From the NCBI RefSeq assembly GCF_003217775.1, contig NZ_QJVJ01000001.1, forward strand, positions 248,001 through 312,000: a stretch of 64,000 nt of DNA. Reading direction: 5' to 3'. The position numbers and the translations under genes are program-made. This DNA is from Paenibacillus flagellatus (GTDB lineage Bacteria > Bacillota > Bacilli > Paenibacillales > NBRC-103111). Of the stretch, positions 47,351 through 54,915 are shown piece after piece. Position 1 is the first letter of the stretch; the number at the start of each line of letters is the position of its first letter. The notes under the pieces were generated by a model. That model was not told the DNA's origin. It worked only from the letters and a program-made list of their open reading frames with translations, and did not search any database.

Positions 47351-48274
47351 TTACCGTCCCGGCACTCTCGCCGAATCGCGCACCGTCCGGAACATCGTCT
47401 TGCGGGTGCGGCCGTTCGCGCGAACGGCGCGAAACCGGTCGAAGCCGTCGCCCATCACGTCGTGCGCGTCGCCGATCAGGACGAACGCTTCCGGGTCGGC
47501 CTCGGCGACGAGTCTTTTGAGCCGGGGAACCTCCGATTGGCGGAGCACGACCATTTGCACGCGTTTCTCCGCTCCGGAGAAGCCGCCGTTGCCGTGCAGC
47601 TCCGTCAAGCCGCGGTCGAGCCGCTCCAAAACCGACGCTTTGACGGCATCGGCACGGTCGGAGATGACGATCGCGAAGGTGGACTTTGCTCCGGCGGACT
47701 GAACGAGCGGAATCGTCTTTTTCATCGCGAACCATCCGACCAAGGCGTACAGCGCGCTTTCCGGCGAAAAGACGATCCCGCTCAGGGCGACGACGGCGAA
47801 ATCGAACGCCGCGATCGTTTTGCCGGGGGCGATTCCTCTTCGCCGCTGTAAAAGGGCCGCGATGACCGAAAAGCCGCCGATCGTACCGTCCACGCGAAAC
47901 AGCAGGCCGAGCCCGGCGCCGGTGACGACGCCGCCGTACAGCGCCGCGAGCAGCGGATTGGCCGTCAGCGCCGGCCAGTCGGCGGTCGCGTAGGCAAGCA
48001 GCGGCAGCAGCGCCGAGCCGTAGGCCGTTTTCAGCACGAACGATCGTCCGAGCATCCATCCTCCCGCTACGAGCAGCGCTCCGTTGATCCCCCATTGGAA
48101 CAAGGCGGGCGATATCCCCGTGCACGCTTCGACGATCGTCGAAAGGCCGGGCACGCCGCCGGCGGCGATCCGGTTCGGGCGCTGCAGCAGGTTGAAGCCG
48201 ATCGCGATCAACAGGCAGCCGGCCGTTACGATCATATAGGAATAAAGTTCGTTTCGAAGCTTTTGCATTCTCAT
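47351..48274 (-). CDS. YitT/DUF2179-family membrane protein
   Basis: 307 residues: about five to six membrane segments (1-190) with RPNRIAAGGVPGLSTIV and GGVVTGAGLGLLFRVDGTIGG, then a cytoplasmic DUF2179-type domain (about 215-290; HGNGGFSGAEKRVQMVVLRQSEVPRL). YitT proteins are widespread in Firmicutes with no settled biochemical role. The start ATG 48274 has only a weak ribosome site (GGACGTGA); ATG 48268 is possible. Confidence 0.9.
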   Translation of the reverse strand: MRMQKLRNELYSYMIVTAGCLLIAIGFNLLQRPNRIAAGGVPGLSTIVEACTGISPALFQWGINGALLVAGGWMLGRSFVLKTAYGSALLPLLAYATADWPALTANPLLAALYGGVVTGAGLGLLFRVDGTIGGFSVIAALLQRRRGIAPGKTIAAFDFAVVALSGIVFSPESALYALVGWFAMKKTIPLVQSAGAKSTFAIVISDRADAVKASVLERLDRGLTELHGNGGFSGAEKRVQMVVLRQSEVPRLKRLVAEADPEAFVLIGDAHDVMGDGFDRFRAVRANGRTRKTMFRTVRDSARVPGR

Positions 48275-48334
48275 GTTGCGTCACGTCCGTTTCCCCATCT
48301 CGGACAAACGCGTCCGACTGGACTGGATGATCCG

Positions 48335-48364
48335 ATTATAAAATTCGGACGGACGAACGCGCAA
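48335..48364 (-). promoter_or_regulatory. promoter of the YitT-type gene
   Basis: Minus-strand TTGCGC (48364-48359) and consensus TATAAT (48340-48335) with an 18-base spacer, about 60 bases before the start codon. Confidence 0.55.
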
Positions 48365-48438
48365 GAACGCGCGTCGACGCGGATTTGCTGCCGTGCGCCT
48401 TCGCTTCTCCCCCGTAAAGCGATGCCGCAGAAGCTCTA

Positions 48439-48618
48439 TTGGACTTCATCCAACCGAATCGCTTACGGACGCCCGGAATGGGGACTCTGTTGGAAACCAT
48501 CCAATGGAATTCGGCAAAACATGCGTCCGCCGGCTTTCCGGAGACATTCGATTGGATGGAATCCAATGGACGGCCGGTTTCGCACCCGGCAGCGGTCCAG
48601 CCATTGGATAAACTCCAA
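48439..48618. repeat. array of four TTGGA-N5-TCCAA dyads
   Basis: Copies at 48439-48453, 48490-48504, 48552-48566 and 48604-48618. Every copy has both 5-base arms exact and exactly five variable bases between; starts are 51, 62 and 52 bases apart, close to 5, 6 and 5 turns of B-DNA. Three of the four also begin with A before TTGGA and end with T after TCCAA. Confidence 0.85.
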
Positions 48619-48666
48619 TCGAGATGAAGACGAGACCAAGGTTAGACCCGGTACATCCCGATCGCC

Positions 48667-48691
48667 AAAACAAAGAGCCCCGAAGGGCTCT
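48667..48691 (-). terminator. terminator after the DUF6886-like gene
   Basis: AGAGCCC/GGGCTCT stem, four-base loop, followed on the minus strand by TTTGTTTTGG; directly after the stop at 48695. Confidence 0.75.
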
Positions 48692-48694
48692 ACG

Positions 48695-49261
48695 TCAACA
48701 ACCGATGCGAGGCGAAGCGTTGCGAAACCGGATGATCGAAAAATCGGCCGTCGAGGCGACGACGGTGTCGCGAAGCCGATGCAGGCACGGCATGAACCGA
48801 AGCTCGAGCGGCTCCGCCAGCAGCTTCGCGAGCAGGTCGCCGACGGGCTCCACCCGGAGCGGGACGACCGTTTCCTCCGAAACGTAATACCCGGCCGTCC
48901 CGTCCAGCAGCCGGAACGAATCGCCGGCGAACGTATAAACGTACAGCTTCGTCTCGCGGATTCGCTCCAGCCAGCCGTTCTCCACCGCGATGACTTTGCT
49001 CGCCGCCGTATCGCCGAACAGCGCGCGCCGGTCCGCTTCCGACGTCCGCTCGCCCTTCGCGTAGATGACGCGCGGACAGTCGCGCGGAAACCAATAATGC
49101 GGCGCCCGCTCCCGGTCGATCGCGTAAACGACGGGCGGCAAGCCCGGGTCTGCCGGGGCCGGCCGCGGCACGAACGCCGCAATATCCGGTTCCTCGCTAT
49201 AGTGATACCGTTCGATCGCGATACCGCTCCCCTCCCCCGACACTCTCCCCGCAGGGATCAC
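48695..49261 (-). CDS. conserved protein resembling DUF6886
   Basis: About 188 residues, no membrane segment. Features are IERYHYSEEPDIAAFVPR, PPVVYAIDRERAPHYWFPRDCPR and a C-terminal LRFMPCLHRLRDTVVAS region. The pattern Y-H-F/Y-SEE...PR...VYAID resembles a family I recall as DUF6886; function unknown. Placing the start at GTG 49261 makes a GTGA overlap with the stop of the upstream kinase-like gene; a GTG at 49243 is an alternative. Most likely co-translated with that gene. Confidence 0.65.
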   Translation of the reverse strand: MIPAGRVSGEGSGIAIERYHYSEEPDIAAFVPRPAPADPGLPPVVYAIDRERAPHYWFPRDCPRVIYAKGERTSEADRRALFGDTAASKVIAVENGWLERIRETKLYVYTFAGDSFRLLDGTAGYYVSEETVVPLRVEPVGDLLAKLLAEPLELRFMPCLHRLRDTVVASTADFSIIRFRNASPRIGC

Positions 49262-49830
49262 TCCACTCCGCCTTCCTCCGGCAATCGCCGGAGAATCTCG
49301 TCGACCGTCCGCTCCGCCGTCCAGTCCGACGTGTCGAGCCACAGCCCGATGCGCGGCGTCGTGCCGCGGAGCACGTCGTCCAGCATCGCCGGCGTCCAGG
49401 CGGCCCCGTAGCCTTTCTTCCCGCGCGCCGCCTCCCGCTCCGCCACGACGTCCGGCCGCGGGCAGAGCACGACGACGTGGAGCGGCCGCGTGCGGAAAAA
49501 GCCGACGAAATCGCTCAGCATCGGGCCGACCGCCACATCCTGCACGACGACGCGAAAGCCCGCTTCCCGGTACGCGTCCGCCGTCGAAGCCGCCAGCCGG
49601 TAGCGGAGCAGCAGCTGCCTCTCCGCCTCCTCCGGGACGTCCGGGCTCATCTCGACCCGCCCGTTGACGACCATTTTTCGAAACATATCCCCTCGAACAT
49701 GGACGCTGCGCTCGAACCGCTCGGCAAGCAGCTGTGCGACCGTCGATTTCCCGCTCGCCATAACGCCGGTGACGAGCACGATGCCGGGTTCATCCCGCAT
49801 TCCGGCCTCTATTCCGGCTTCCCTATCCAT
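49258..49830 (-). CDS. P-loop kinase-like protein (AAA_33/chloramphenicol phosphotransferase-like)
   Basis: 190 residues. Walker A GVMASGKST near residue 22, a lid-like Arg region and VVVQDVAVGPML / VVVLCPRPDVVAERE segments typical of small nucleotide or antibiotic kinases. Cytosolic. ATG 49830 follows AAGGAGGG. The phosphate acceptor is unknown; resistance kinases of this fold exist, but nothing here fixes a substrate. Confidence 0.8.
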   Translation of the reverse strand: MDREAGIEAGMRDEPGIVLVTGVMASGKSTVAQLLAERFERSVHVRGDMFRKMVVNGRVEMSPDVPEEAERQLLLRYRLAASTADAYREAGFRVVVQDVAVGPMLSDFVGFFRTRPLHVVVLCPRPDVVAEREAARGKKGYGAAWTPAMLDDVLRGTTPRIGLWLDTSDWTAERTVDEILRRLPEEGGVE

Positions 49831-49904
49831 TCATCGGTTCCCTCCTTTTTACAACCAGCATAACGGAATGCGAGCGGTACCGCCAAAGGACAATATCGAT
49901 ATAG

Positions 49905-50813
49905 TCAAACAGTAGGGTCGGCACGGCCGGCCGGTATGCCGCACGCTTCCGCGGCCCGGCGGTAAATCGCGAACAGCTCCTCGCGCTCGACCCACTCGTG
50001 CTTATGCTCGAAGGTGACGTGGAAGGCGTCGTTCCGTTCGGCCAAATGCCGCAAGTAGGAAAACGCCTCCCCGAACCGGCCGTCCCCGTCGTGCGAAGCC
50101 CGGACCGGCCAATGGTGAACGAACGTATCGTCCTCGTACCGGACGTTGCTGTAATGGACCAAATAGACGGAGGGCGCCAGCCGGTCGAGCCATTCGTACG
50201 GATCGAAGCCGTCGAAAGCGCGCCGGGTCACGTCCAGTCTCGCCGTATCGACGACGAACCCGATTTCCGGGTGCCGGTCGAACATATCGATGACGATGTC
50301 CCCGTAATCGCCGAAGAAATCGTGCTCCAGGACGATGCGCTGCCCGTAGCGAAGCTGCAGCTCGGCCAGCTCGTGGAACAGCCGCTCGGAGACGTCGCGG
50401 AACGCCGTTCGGGACAGCTTGTCATAGCCGTAGCGGGCCCGCGGATCGGGCATTTTCGGGTAATATCGGCGTATGGGCGTATCGAAGACGGGAAGAAACG
50501 GATAGTGGAACAGGAGGTAATCCGCCCCGTACCGGGAAGCGAGCTCCGTCTCCGCCGCGATCCGGGCGAGCGCCTCCCGTCTCTCCGCCGCATCGGGCGA
50601 ATTGACCCGCGGCAGCTCGTAGCCGCGGTCCCCCAAGATCGGACCGTGCACGCCGAATGCGACGCCTCTGCGATCGCAAAACGAGCGAAGCCGTTCCAAG
50701 CTTTCCGTATCGGCGTAATGGCATATCTCGAGCCCGTTCAGGACGTTCCCGTTATACGCGTCCCACCGGCTTTCGTCCAGCGCGTGCCACATTCCCATCT
50801 GCAATCTTCTCAT
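49905..50813 (-). CDS. sugar phosphate isomerase/epimerase-like TIM-barrel protein
   Basis: 302 residues. AP-endonuclease-2/xylose-isomerase-like barrel with GVHGPI, YLLFHYPF, IVLEHDFFGDYG, GFVVDTARLD, VYLVHYSN and VTFEHKHEW, whose His, Glu and Asp residues could bind a metal. Starts at MRRLQMGMWHAL (ATG 50813), with GGGAGCGAG upstream; the longer frame to 50888 overlaps the divergent tetR promoter. Substrate unknown. Confidence 0.78.
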   Translation of the reverse strand: MRRLQMGMWHALDESRWDAYNGNVLNGLEICHYADTESLERLRSFCDRRGVAFGVHGPILGDRGYELPRVNSPDAAERREALARIAAETELASRYGADYLLFHYPFLPVFDTPIRRYYPKMPDPRARYGYDKLSRTAFRDVSERLFHELAELQLRYGQRIVLEHDFFGDYGDIVIDMFDRHPEIGFVVDTARLDVTRRAFDGFDPYEWLDRLAPSVYLVHYSNVRYEDDTFVHHWPVRASHDGDGRFGEAFSYLRHLAERNDAFHVTFEHKHEWVEREELFAIYRRAAEACGIPAGRADPTV

Positions 50814-50882
50814 CGTCTCGCTCCCCCTTGGATGGTTCCGGATAAGACAGTCCATAATAGGACGATGGGTCAACGGAAATGG

Positions 50883-50938
50883 TTGCAAATCGGAGTGGCG
50901 TTTGCTATGCTAGTAGTTGCCTAACTATCGTTAGTTAG
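50883..50938 (+). promoter_or_regulatory. tetR promoter and 7-4-7 operator
   Basis: TTGCAA (50883-50888), extended -10 TGCTATGCT (50903-50911), 17-base spacer. Directly at the expected start lies a perfect dyad CTAACTA (50921-50927) and TAGTTAG (50932-50938), four bases apart, the usual form and place of a TetR autoregulatory operator. Confidence 0.8.
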
Positions 50939-50953
50939 AAGGAGGCGCATCCC

Positions 50954-51532
50954 ATGACAGCCAACGCTATCAAATCCGCCGCCCTCCGGCTGTTTGCCTC
51001 ACACGGCTACGAAGGCACGCCGTTGTCCGCCATCGCCAAGGAGGTCGGCATCAAGACGCCGTCGCTGTACGCGCATTTCGAGAGCAAGGAGAAGCTGTTC
51101 TTCGCCGTATACGAAGACGTGCAGGACGAGCATGCCCGGAAGCTGGAAGCGCTCATCGAATCGGTGCGCCTCGAGCCGACGGAGACGAAGCTGTATCGTA
51201 TTTTATCCGAAACTTGCCGCAACTACTTGCTGGACGAAGAGAAGGCCGCTTTCTTGAAGCGGGCGATGCTGTTCCCGCCCTCCTCGCTCGCAAGCGAGCT
51301 GCAGGCGAGGTTTTTGGAGGCGGAGCGCAAGCAGTCGTCGTTTTTGCGAGGCGTATTCGAGTCGGGGATCCGCGAAGGGACGATCCGGGAGCGCGACCCG
51401 GACGATTTGCTGGCCGCCTACTACTGCCTGCTGGACGGCTCGTTCGTGCAAATGTTTTATTACGGACCGGAGCGGTTCCGGGAACGGCTCCAATCGGTAT
51501 GGTCGATGTTCTGGGAAAGCGTCTCCCGCTAG
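50954..51532 (+). CDS. TetR-family repressor
   Basis: 192 residues: N-terminal helix-turn-helix (about 5-50; [37 protein letters not shown]) and a helical ligand domain. The operator at its own promoter and the exporter gene 34 bases downstream show a classic drug-responsive repressor-pump pair. GAAGGAGG precedes the ATG. Confidence 0.92.
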   Translation: MTANAIKSAALRLFASHGYEGTPLSAIAKEVGIKTPSLYAHFESKEKLFFAVYEDVQDEHARKLEALIESVRLEPTETKLYRILSETCRNYLLDEEKAAFLKRAMLFPPSSLASELQARFLEAERKQSSFLRGVFESGIREGTIRERDPDDLLAAYYCLLDGSFVQMFYYGPERFRERLQSVWSMFWESVSR

Positions 51533-51566
51533 AAGGAAAGTCATCATGAGAAACGGAGTGAGAAGC

Positions 51567-51887
51567 ATGCCCTGGATTTATTTGATCGTCGCCGGATTGT
51601 TCGAAGTCGTATGGGCGATCGGGTTGAAATATACGAACGGCTTTACCCGGCTCGTGCCGAGCGTCGTAACCGTAGCGGGTATGATCGTCAGCTTCGCCAT
51701 GCTGTCGCTTGCGCTCAAGTCGCTTCCGATCGGAACGGCTTATGCGATTTGGACCGGCATCGGCGCGCTCGGCACCGTCGTCGTCGGGATGCTCGTCTTC
51801 GGCGAGCCGCGAGACTGGACGCGCGTCCTGTTCCTGCTGCTCATCGTCTCGGGCATCGTCGGACTGAAGGCGACGTCCGGGCATTGA
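51567..51887 (+). CDS. small multidrug resistance exporter, SugE/Gdx type
   Basis: 106 residues, four membrane helices. [25 protein letters not shown] carries the essential Glu of SMR proteins; [27 protein letters not shown] and FGEPRDW are the forms seen in the SugE/Gdx guanidinium-exporting subgroup rather than the EmrE drug pumps. ATG 51567 has GGAGTGAGAAG upstream. It is encoded as one gene, so a homodimer. Control is by TetR; no guanidine riboswitch was recognised in front. Confidence 0.88.
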   Translation: MPWIYLIVAGLFEVVWAIGLKYTNGFTRLVPSVVTVAGMIVSFAMLSLALKSLPIGTAYAIWTGIGALGTVVVGMLVFGEPRDWTRVLFLLLIVSGIVGLKATSGH

Positions 51888-51974
51888 TCGGGACGACATC
51901 CGGTTGAAGCCGGCCGAACCGATCCATACTAATCCGTACCGAGTCTTATCCAAGCAAGAAACGGAGATGATCGA

Positions 51975-52541
51975 ATGGACCGCAATCCGCAGCAGGTGCC
52001 GTACGGCTACGAGCCCCCCGGGGAGACGACGAAAGGAACGCTCTTCGTCTACGACAGCTTCGATCTCGGCGACGAGGCGGACGGCCCGGCGACGGACGGC
52101 TCGCTCGGGGAGATCGGCTTGCGGCTGCTCGCCGATTGGGCGGAGCGGCGAAGCTTGTCGCGCATCGCGCTGTACGTGCCGCACGAGGAGACGTTGAAGC
52201 GGATGGGCGTCAAGTTTCCGCCGCCGATGTACAAGCGCGAGGACGCGCTTCAGGAGGCGGTCGGCCGGCTGCCGTGCGCGGTCCGGCTCGATATCGATAC
52301 GTACGAGCGCAAGCGCAAAAAGTATACGCCGATGGATGTCGCGCTCCGCTATATGGCCGAACGGTACGAATCGCCTTATTTTCTCGGCTTGTCCGGGGCG
52401 TACGCGAACCGGTTCGCGTCCTATCAAGGCTTCGAGCAGTGGATACGCCAAATACGGCTCGTCGTCGCGCAGGAAGGCCGATTCGAGCCCCATCCGCTGC
52501 TGGTTAAGCACGAGAGCCGCTGGAACCGGCTCGGGGAATGA
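51975..52541 (+). CDS. conserved hypothetical protein
   Basis: 188 residues, soluble, no signal or membrane segment, family not recognised. It is rich in charged residues, with VPYGYEPPGE near the start, TLFVYDSFDLG, ALYVPHEETLKRMGVKFPP and DIDTYERKRKKYTPMDVALRYM. GGAG lies about 10 bases before the ATG. Same strand as the TetR/exporter genes, with an 87-base gap and a terminator after it, so it may be third in that transcript. Confidence 0.7.
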   Translation: MDRNPQQVPYGYEPPGETTKGTLFVYDSFDLGDEADGPATDGSLGEIGLRLLADWAERRSLSRIALYVPHEETLKRMGVKFPPPMYKREDALQEAVGRLPCAVRLDIDTYERKRKKYTPMDVALRYMAERYESPYFLGLSGAYANRFASYQGFEQWIRQIRLVVAQEGRFEPHPLLVKHESRWNRLGE

Positions 52542-52590
52542 AGGAAAACCGTTGTCGTCGATGTTAGACGGGCAAGCGGGCAAAAAAGCA

Positions 52591-52625
52591 AAACCGGAGC
52601 GCGTCCTTCGACGTCTCCGGTTTTT
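52591..52625. terminator. bidirectional terminator
   Basis: AAACCGGAG/CTCCGGTTT outer stem with inner CGTC/GACG pairing; A-rich before and TTTTT after. It serves the gene ending at 52541 and the convergent gene ending at 52633. Confidence 0.8.
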
Positions 52626-52632
52626 CGATTGT

Positions 52633-53751
52633 TTACAGCTCGTTTTTCAGCAGCTCCCGGAACACCGGGGTCAGCGTATCGGCCATCCGCAGGAAGCCGA
52701 GGTCGGTCGGGTGCACGCCGTCCACGGTGCACTCGTCGTAGCTGTCGGTACCGAGCAGGACGCCGCCGTCGAAGAAATGGACGTTGGTGTCGCCGCGGCT
52801 CCGGTACGATTCCACGGTATCCATCTCGATTTGTTTCATCTCGAGACGTTTTTGCAGCAGAGCGGGCTCGAACCGTTCCCGCGCATACTGGATTTTGGAC
52901 AGCACGAGTATCGGGACGTCCGGGTGCGCTTCGCGATAAATGCGGATGAATTCCGGCAGCGTCCGCCGCATCAAGTCGGTGTCGACCGCATTCGCCTCAT
53001 AATCGAGCACGAGCAGGGCGGGATCTTCGATTTCCGCAATCGTACGGGCTACTTCCGGCTCGCCGCGGCCGTTGCCGGAGAAGCCGAGATTGACGAACTC
53101 GATCGGGATTCGGCGGCTGATAATGTTCGTATACGCCATGCCCGGACGGGTCGCGCAGCCGCCTTGGGTGATCGACGTCCCGTACACGATCGCTTTCTTC
53201 GCGCTTCGGTAGGGGAGCGGCTCGTACACGTCCGCGTCCGGGTCGACGCCGATCCATACTTCCTCGACTCCTTGATAAAGCGGAAAGTTGAGCGTCACAT
53301 GACGTTCTTCCGCATGGGGAAAATGAAACAGCTCCGCCTCGTACGTCTGCTGCGTATGGTCGTAACGCGTCACGCCGAAAAATTGCTGGTCGCCCGGCGT
53401 CCCCAAGTAGATGTCGAACCCGCATTGGCCGGTCGCCGGCATATGGTACATGTTCGCCTTGCCCGCCAGTGCGACGCGGATCGAGAGACGGGCCGAGTTC
53501 GTCCGGAACGCGATCTGTCCTCCCGCCGTCGAATTGGCCAATTGGTCGACCGCCGTCGGCAGCGTATGCTTCGGCCGGGACGGCAATCTGCGGTACAGGC
53601 CGTCTTGGCCGAACCACGGAAAGCCGGACAGCCGGAACGGCGGGCGGTCGGGCGACAGCCAGCGCAGTCCGGCGTCCTCCGTTTGCGTCAAGCTCATGTT
53701 CGGGTCCAGCTTTTGCGCGTCGACCTGCGCGGATTTCGTTTGTTCCGCCAT
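52633..53751 (-). CDS. SGNH/GDSL-type esterase
   Basis: 372 residues: N-terminal beta-rich domain (about 1-165) as in SGNH hydrolases with an extra N-domain, then an SGNH fold with block I nucleophile GTSIT, block II/III GFSGNG and block V DGVHPTDLG (Asp-x-x-His). No signal peptide, so intracellular. It would remove acyl groups from carbohydrates or similar substrates. ATG 53751 follows AGGAGGCG. Confidence 0.85.
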   Translation of the reverse strand: MAEQTKSAQVDAQKLDPNMSLTQTEDAGLRWLSPDRPPFRLSGFPWFGQDGLYRRLPSRPKHTLPTAVDQLANSTAGGQIAFRTNSARLSIRVALAGKANMYHMPATGQCGFDIYLGTPGDQQFFGVTRYDHTQQTYEAELFHFPHAEERHVTLNFPLYQGVEEVWIGVDPDADVYEPLPYRSAKKAIVYGTSITQGGCATRPGMAYTNIISRRIPIEFVNLGFSGNGRGEPEVARTIAEIEDPALLVLDYEANAVDTDLMRRTLPEFIRIYREAHPDVPILVLSKIQYARERFEPALLQKRLEMKQIEMDTVESYRSRGDTNVHFFDGGVLLGTDSYDECTVDGVHPTDLGFLRMADTLTPVFRELLKNEL

Positions 53752-53856
53752 CGTAGCGCCTCCTTATCGGATTCGTATGTATCGAATGTCGGTTCCTTCC
53801 CGATTTTACCACAGGTAGCCGCTCGGATCGACGTTCATTTCGGATGAAAAAAAGAG

Positions 53857-53882
53857 AAAAGACGCCGATGTCGACGTCTTTT
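53857..53882 (-). terminator. terminator after the GNAT gene
   Basis: AAAAGACG/CGTCTTTT stem, ten-base loop, followed on the minus strand by a TCTCTTTTTTT run. Confidence 0.8.
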
Positions 53883-53892
53883 CCAAAATCGG

Positions 53893-54852
53893 TTACGCTT
53901 TCGGTTCAAGCTCCCGGCACATGACGTGGAACGACCGCGTGACGCGAAAGCCGACTTTCTTGTACAGATGCCCGGCGGGCGTCGTCTCGCCCGTCCATAA
54001 AAACCAGGCGCCGTGCAGCCCGGCGGCGCGCATCGCGCGCAGGCAGTCGTACAGCAATATTTTGCCGAGTCCCTTGCCCTGCTCCGAAGGATCGACGCCG
54101 AACGGTCCGAACCGTTCGCGGATGCCTTCATAGCCGCCGTACAGGCAAAATCCGACGAGCCGCTCGCCTTTGTACGCGACCAAGATGCTGTCGAGCGGCA
54201 TGCCCCGCAGGACGCCCTCGCGGATCGCCCGTCCCCAGTCCGGATTGAACGCTTCGTTCGCGAACCGGATCAGCTCCGCCAAATCGCGGTCCTCCGCCGT
54301 CCGGAACTCGTACCCCTCCCGCGTCCGCAGACGCTTCAGCTGCACGACGTCGTCCGGCGTCTCGTAGCCGACCAGCGGCAAGTCCATCGCCACCGGCGAA
54401 TACCGCCGCACGAACGATTCCTTCAGCAAAAACGCGTAACCGGCCGGATATGCGCGCTCGTCGATGCCCGGCACGATGTAATTCGGCGCATACGAGGAGA
54501 AAAACAGCTTCGTCCGGCCGTGGCCGCGCAAAAATTCGACGGCATCGCGCATCAGCACGGACGCCACGCCTTGACGCCGATGAGCCGGCGACACGAAGAA
54601 AAACGGAATCCAGCCGTTGTCCGGCTCCAGGTCGGTGCCGGCCATCGGCAGCAGGCGCCGGACGGCGTAGACGCAGCCGATCAAGGAACCGCCGTCTTCG
54701 GCGACGCGCAAGCCGGCCGGGTCGAAGTTGGCGTCCAGCAGCACCAGATTGCGGAACCGCGCGGGCGTTACGGGATCGTGCACGAGGCATTCGTTCCAAA
54801 GCTTCACTAGCTGTCTCTCGTCGCCGGGTCTATAGCTTCGATACGTGATCAT
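53893..54852 (-). CDS. GNAT acetyltransferase with two GNAT domains
   Basis: 319 residues. Each half has a GNAT fold: the first has the acetyl-CoA loop HRRQGVASVLM (about residue 92), the second SEQGKGLGKILL (about residue 253). The last gene on the strand of the murein-salvage cluster, 63 bases after the serine hydrolase gene; it could acetylate a salvaged amino sugar or a peptide but the substrate is unknown. ATG 54852 has an AAGGACAAAG site. Confidence 0.8.
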   Translation of the reverse strand: MITYRSYRPGDERQLVKLWNECLVHDPVTPARFRNLVLLDANFDPAGLRVAEDGGSLIGCVYAVRRLLPMAGTDLEPDNGWIPFFFVSPAHRRQGVASVLMRDAVEFLRGHGRTKLFFSSYAPNYIVPGIDERAYPAGYAFLLKESFVRRYSPVAMDLPLVGYETPDDVVQLKRLRTREGYEFRTAEDRDLAELIRFANEAFNPDWGRAIREGVLRGMPLDSILVAYKGERLVGFCLYGGYEGIRERFGPFGVDPSEQGKGLGKILLYDCLRAMRAAGLHGAWFLWTGETTPAGHLYKKVGFRVTRSFHVMCRELEPKA

Positions 54853-54881
54853 GTTCGTCTTTGTCCTTTCCCTAGTTCATC

Positions 54882-54901
54882 CGCGTGCGCGTGCGCGCGC
54901 G
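54882..54901. repeat. 20-base alternating purine-pyrimidine run
   Basis: An unbroken CG/TG alternation (Z-DNA-prone) lies in the short gap between the serine hydrolase gene and the GNAT gene. Confidence 0.7.
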
Positions 54902-54915
54902 GCGGCCCCAATCCG

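Larger units (their letters stand above)
48275..48694. other. 420-base non-coding region upstream of the YitT-type gene
   Basis: Contains the promoter at 48335-48364, four phased dyads at 48439-48618 and a minus-strand terminator at 48667-48691. No gene is supported here: short frames crossing it exist in several phases but lack ribosome sites and only reflect the repeats. Confidence 0.7.

Noticed and set aside
42273-48284. Very long minus-strand frames (979 and 998 codons) across the fructose operon
   Set aside because: Antisense frames typical of high-GC coding DNA; Arg/Asp/Gly-rich without domains or ribosome sites.
48439-48618. CRISPR array
   Set aside because: Only the 5-base arms are constant, the centres differ, spacing varies and no cas genes are present.
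48336-48673. Small genes in the yitT upstream region
   Set aside because: Frames exist in several phases but their words (W-M-x-S-N-R type) just translate the dyad repeats; no ribosome sites.
51533-51566. Guanidine riboswitch before the Gdx-type gene
   Set aside because: The gap after tetR is only 34 bases, too short for a riboswitch.
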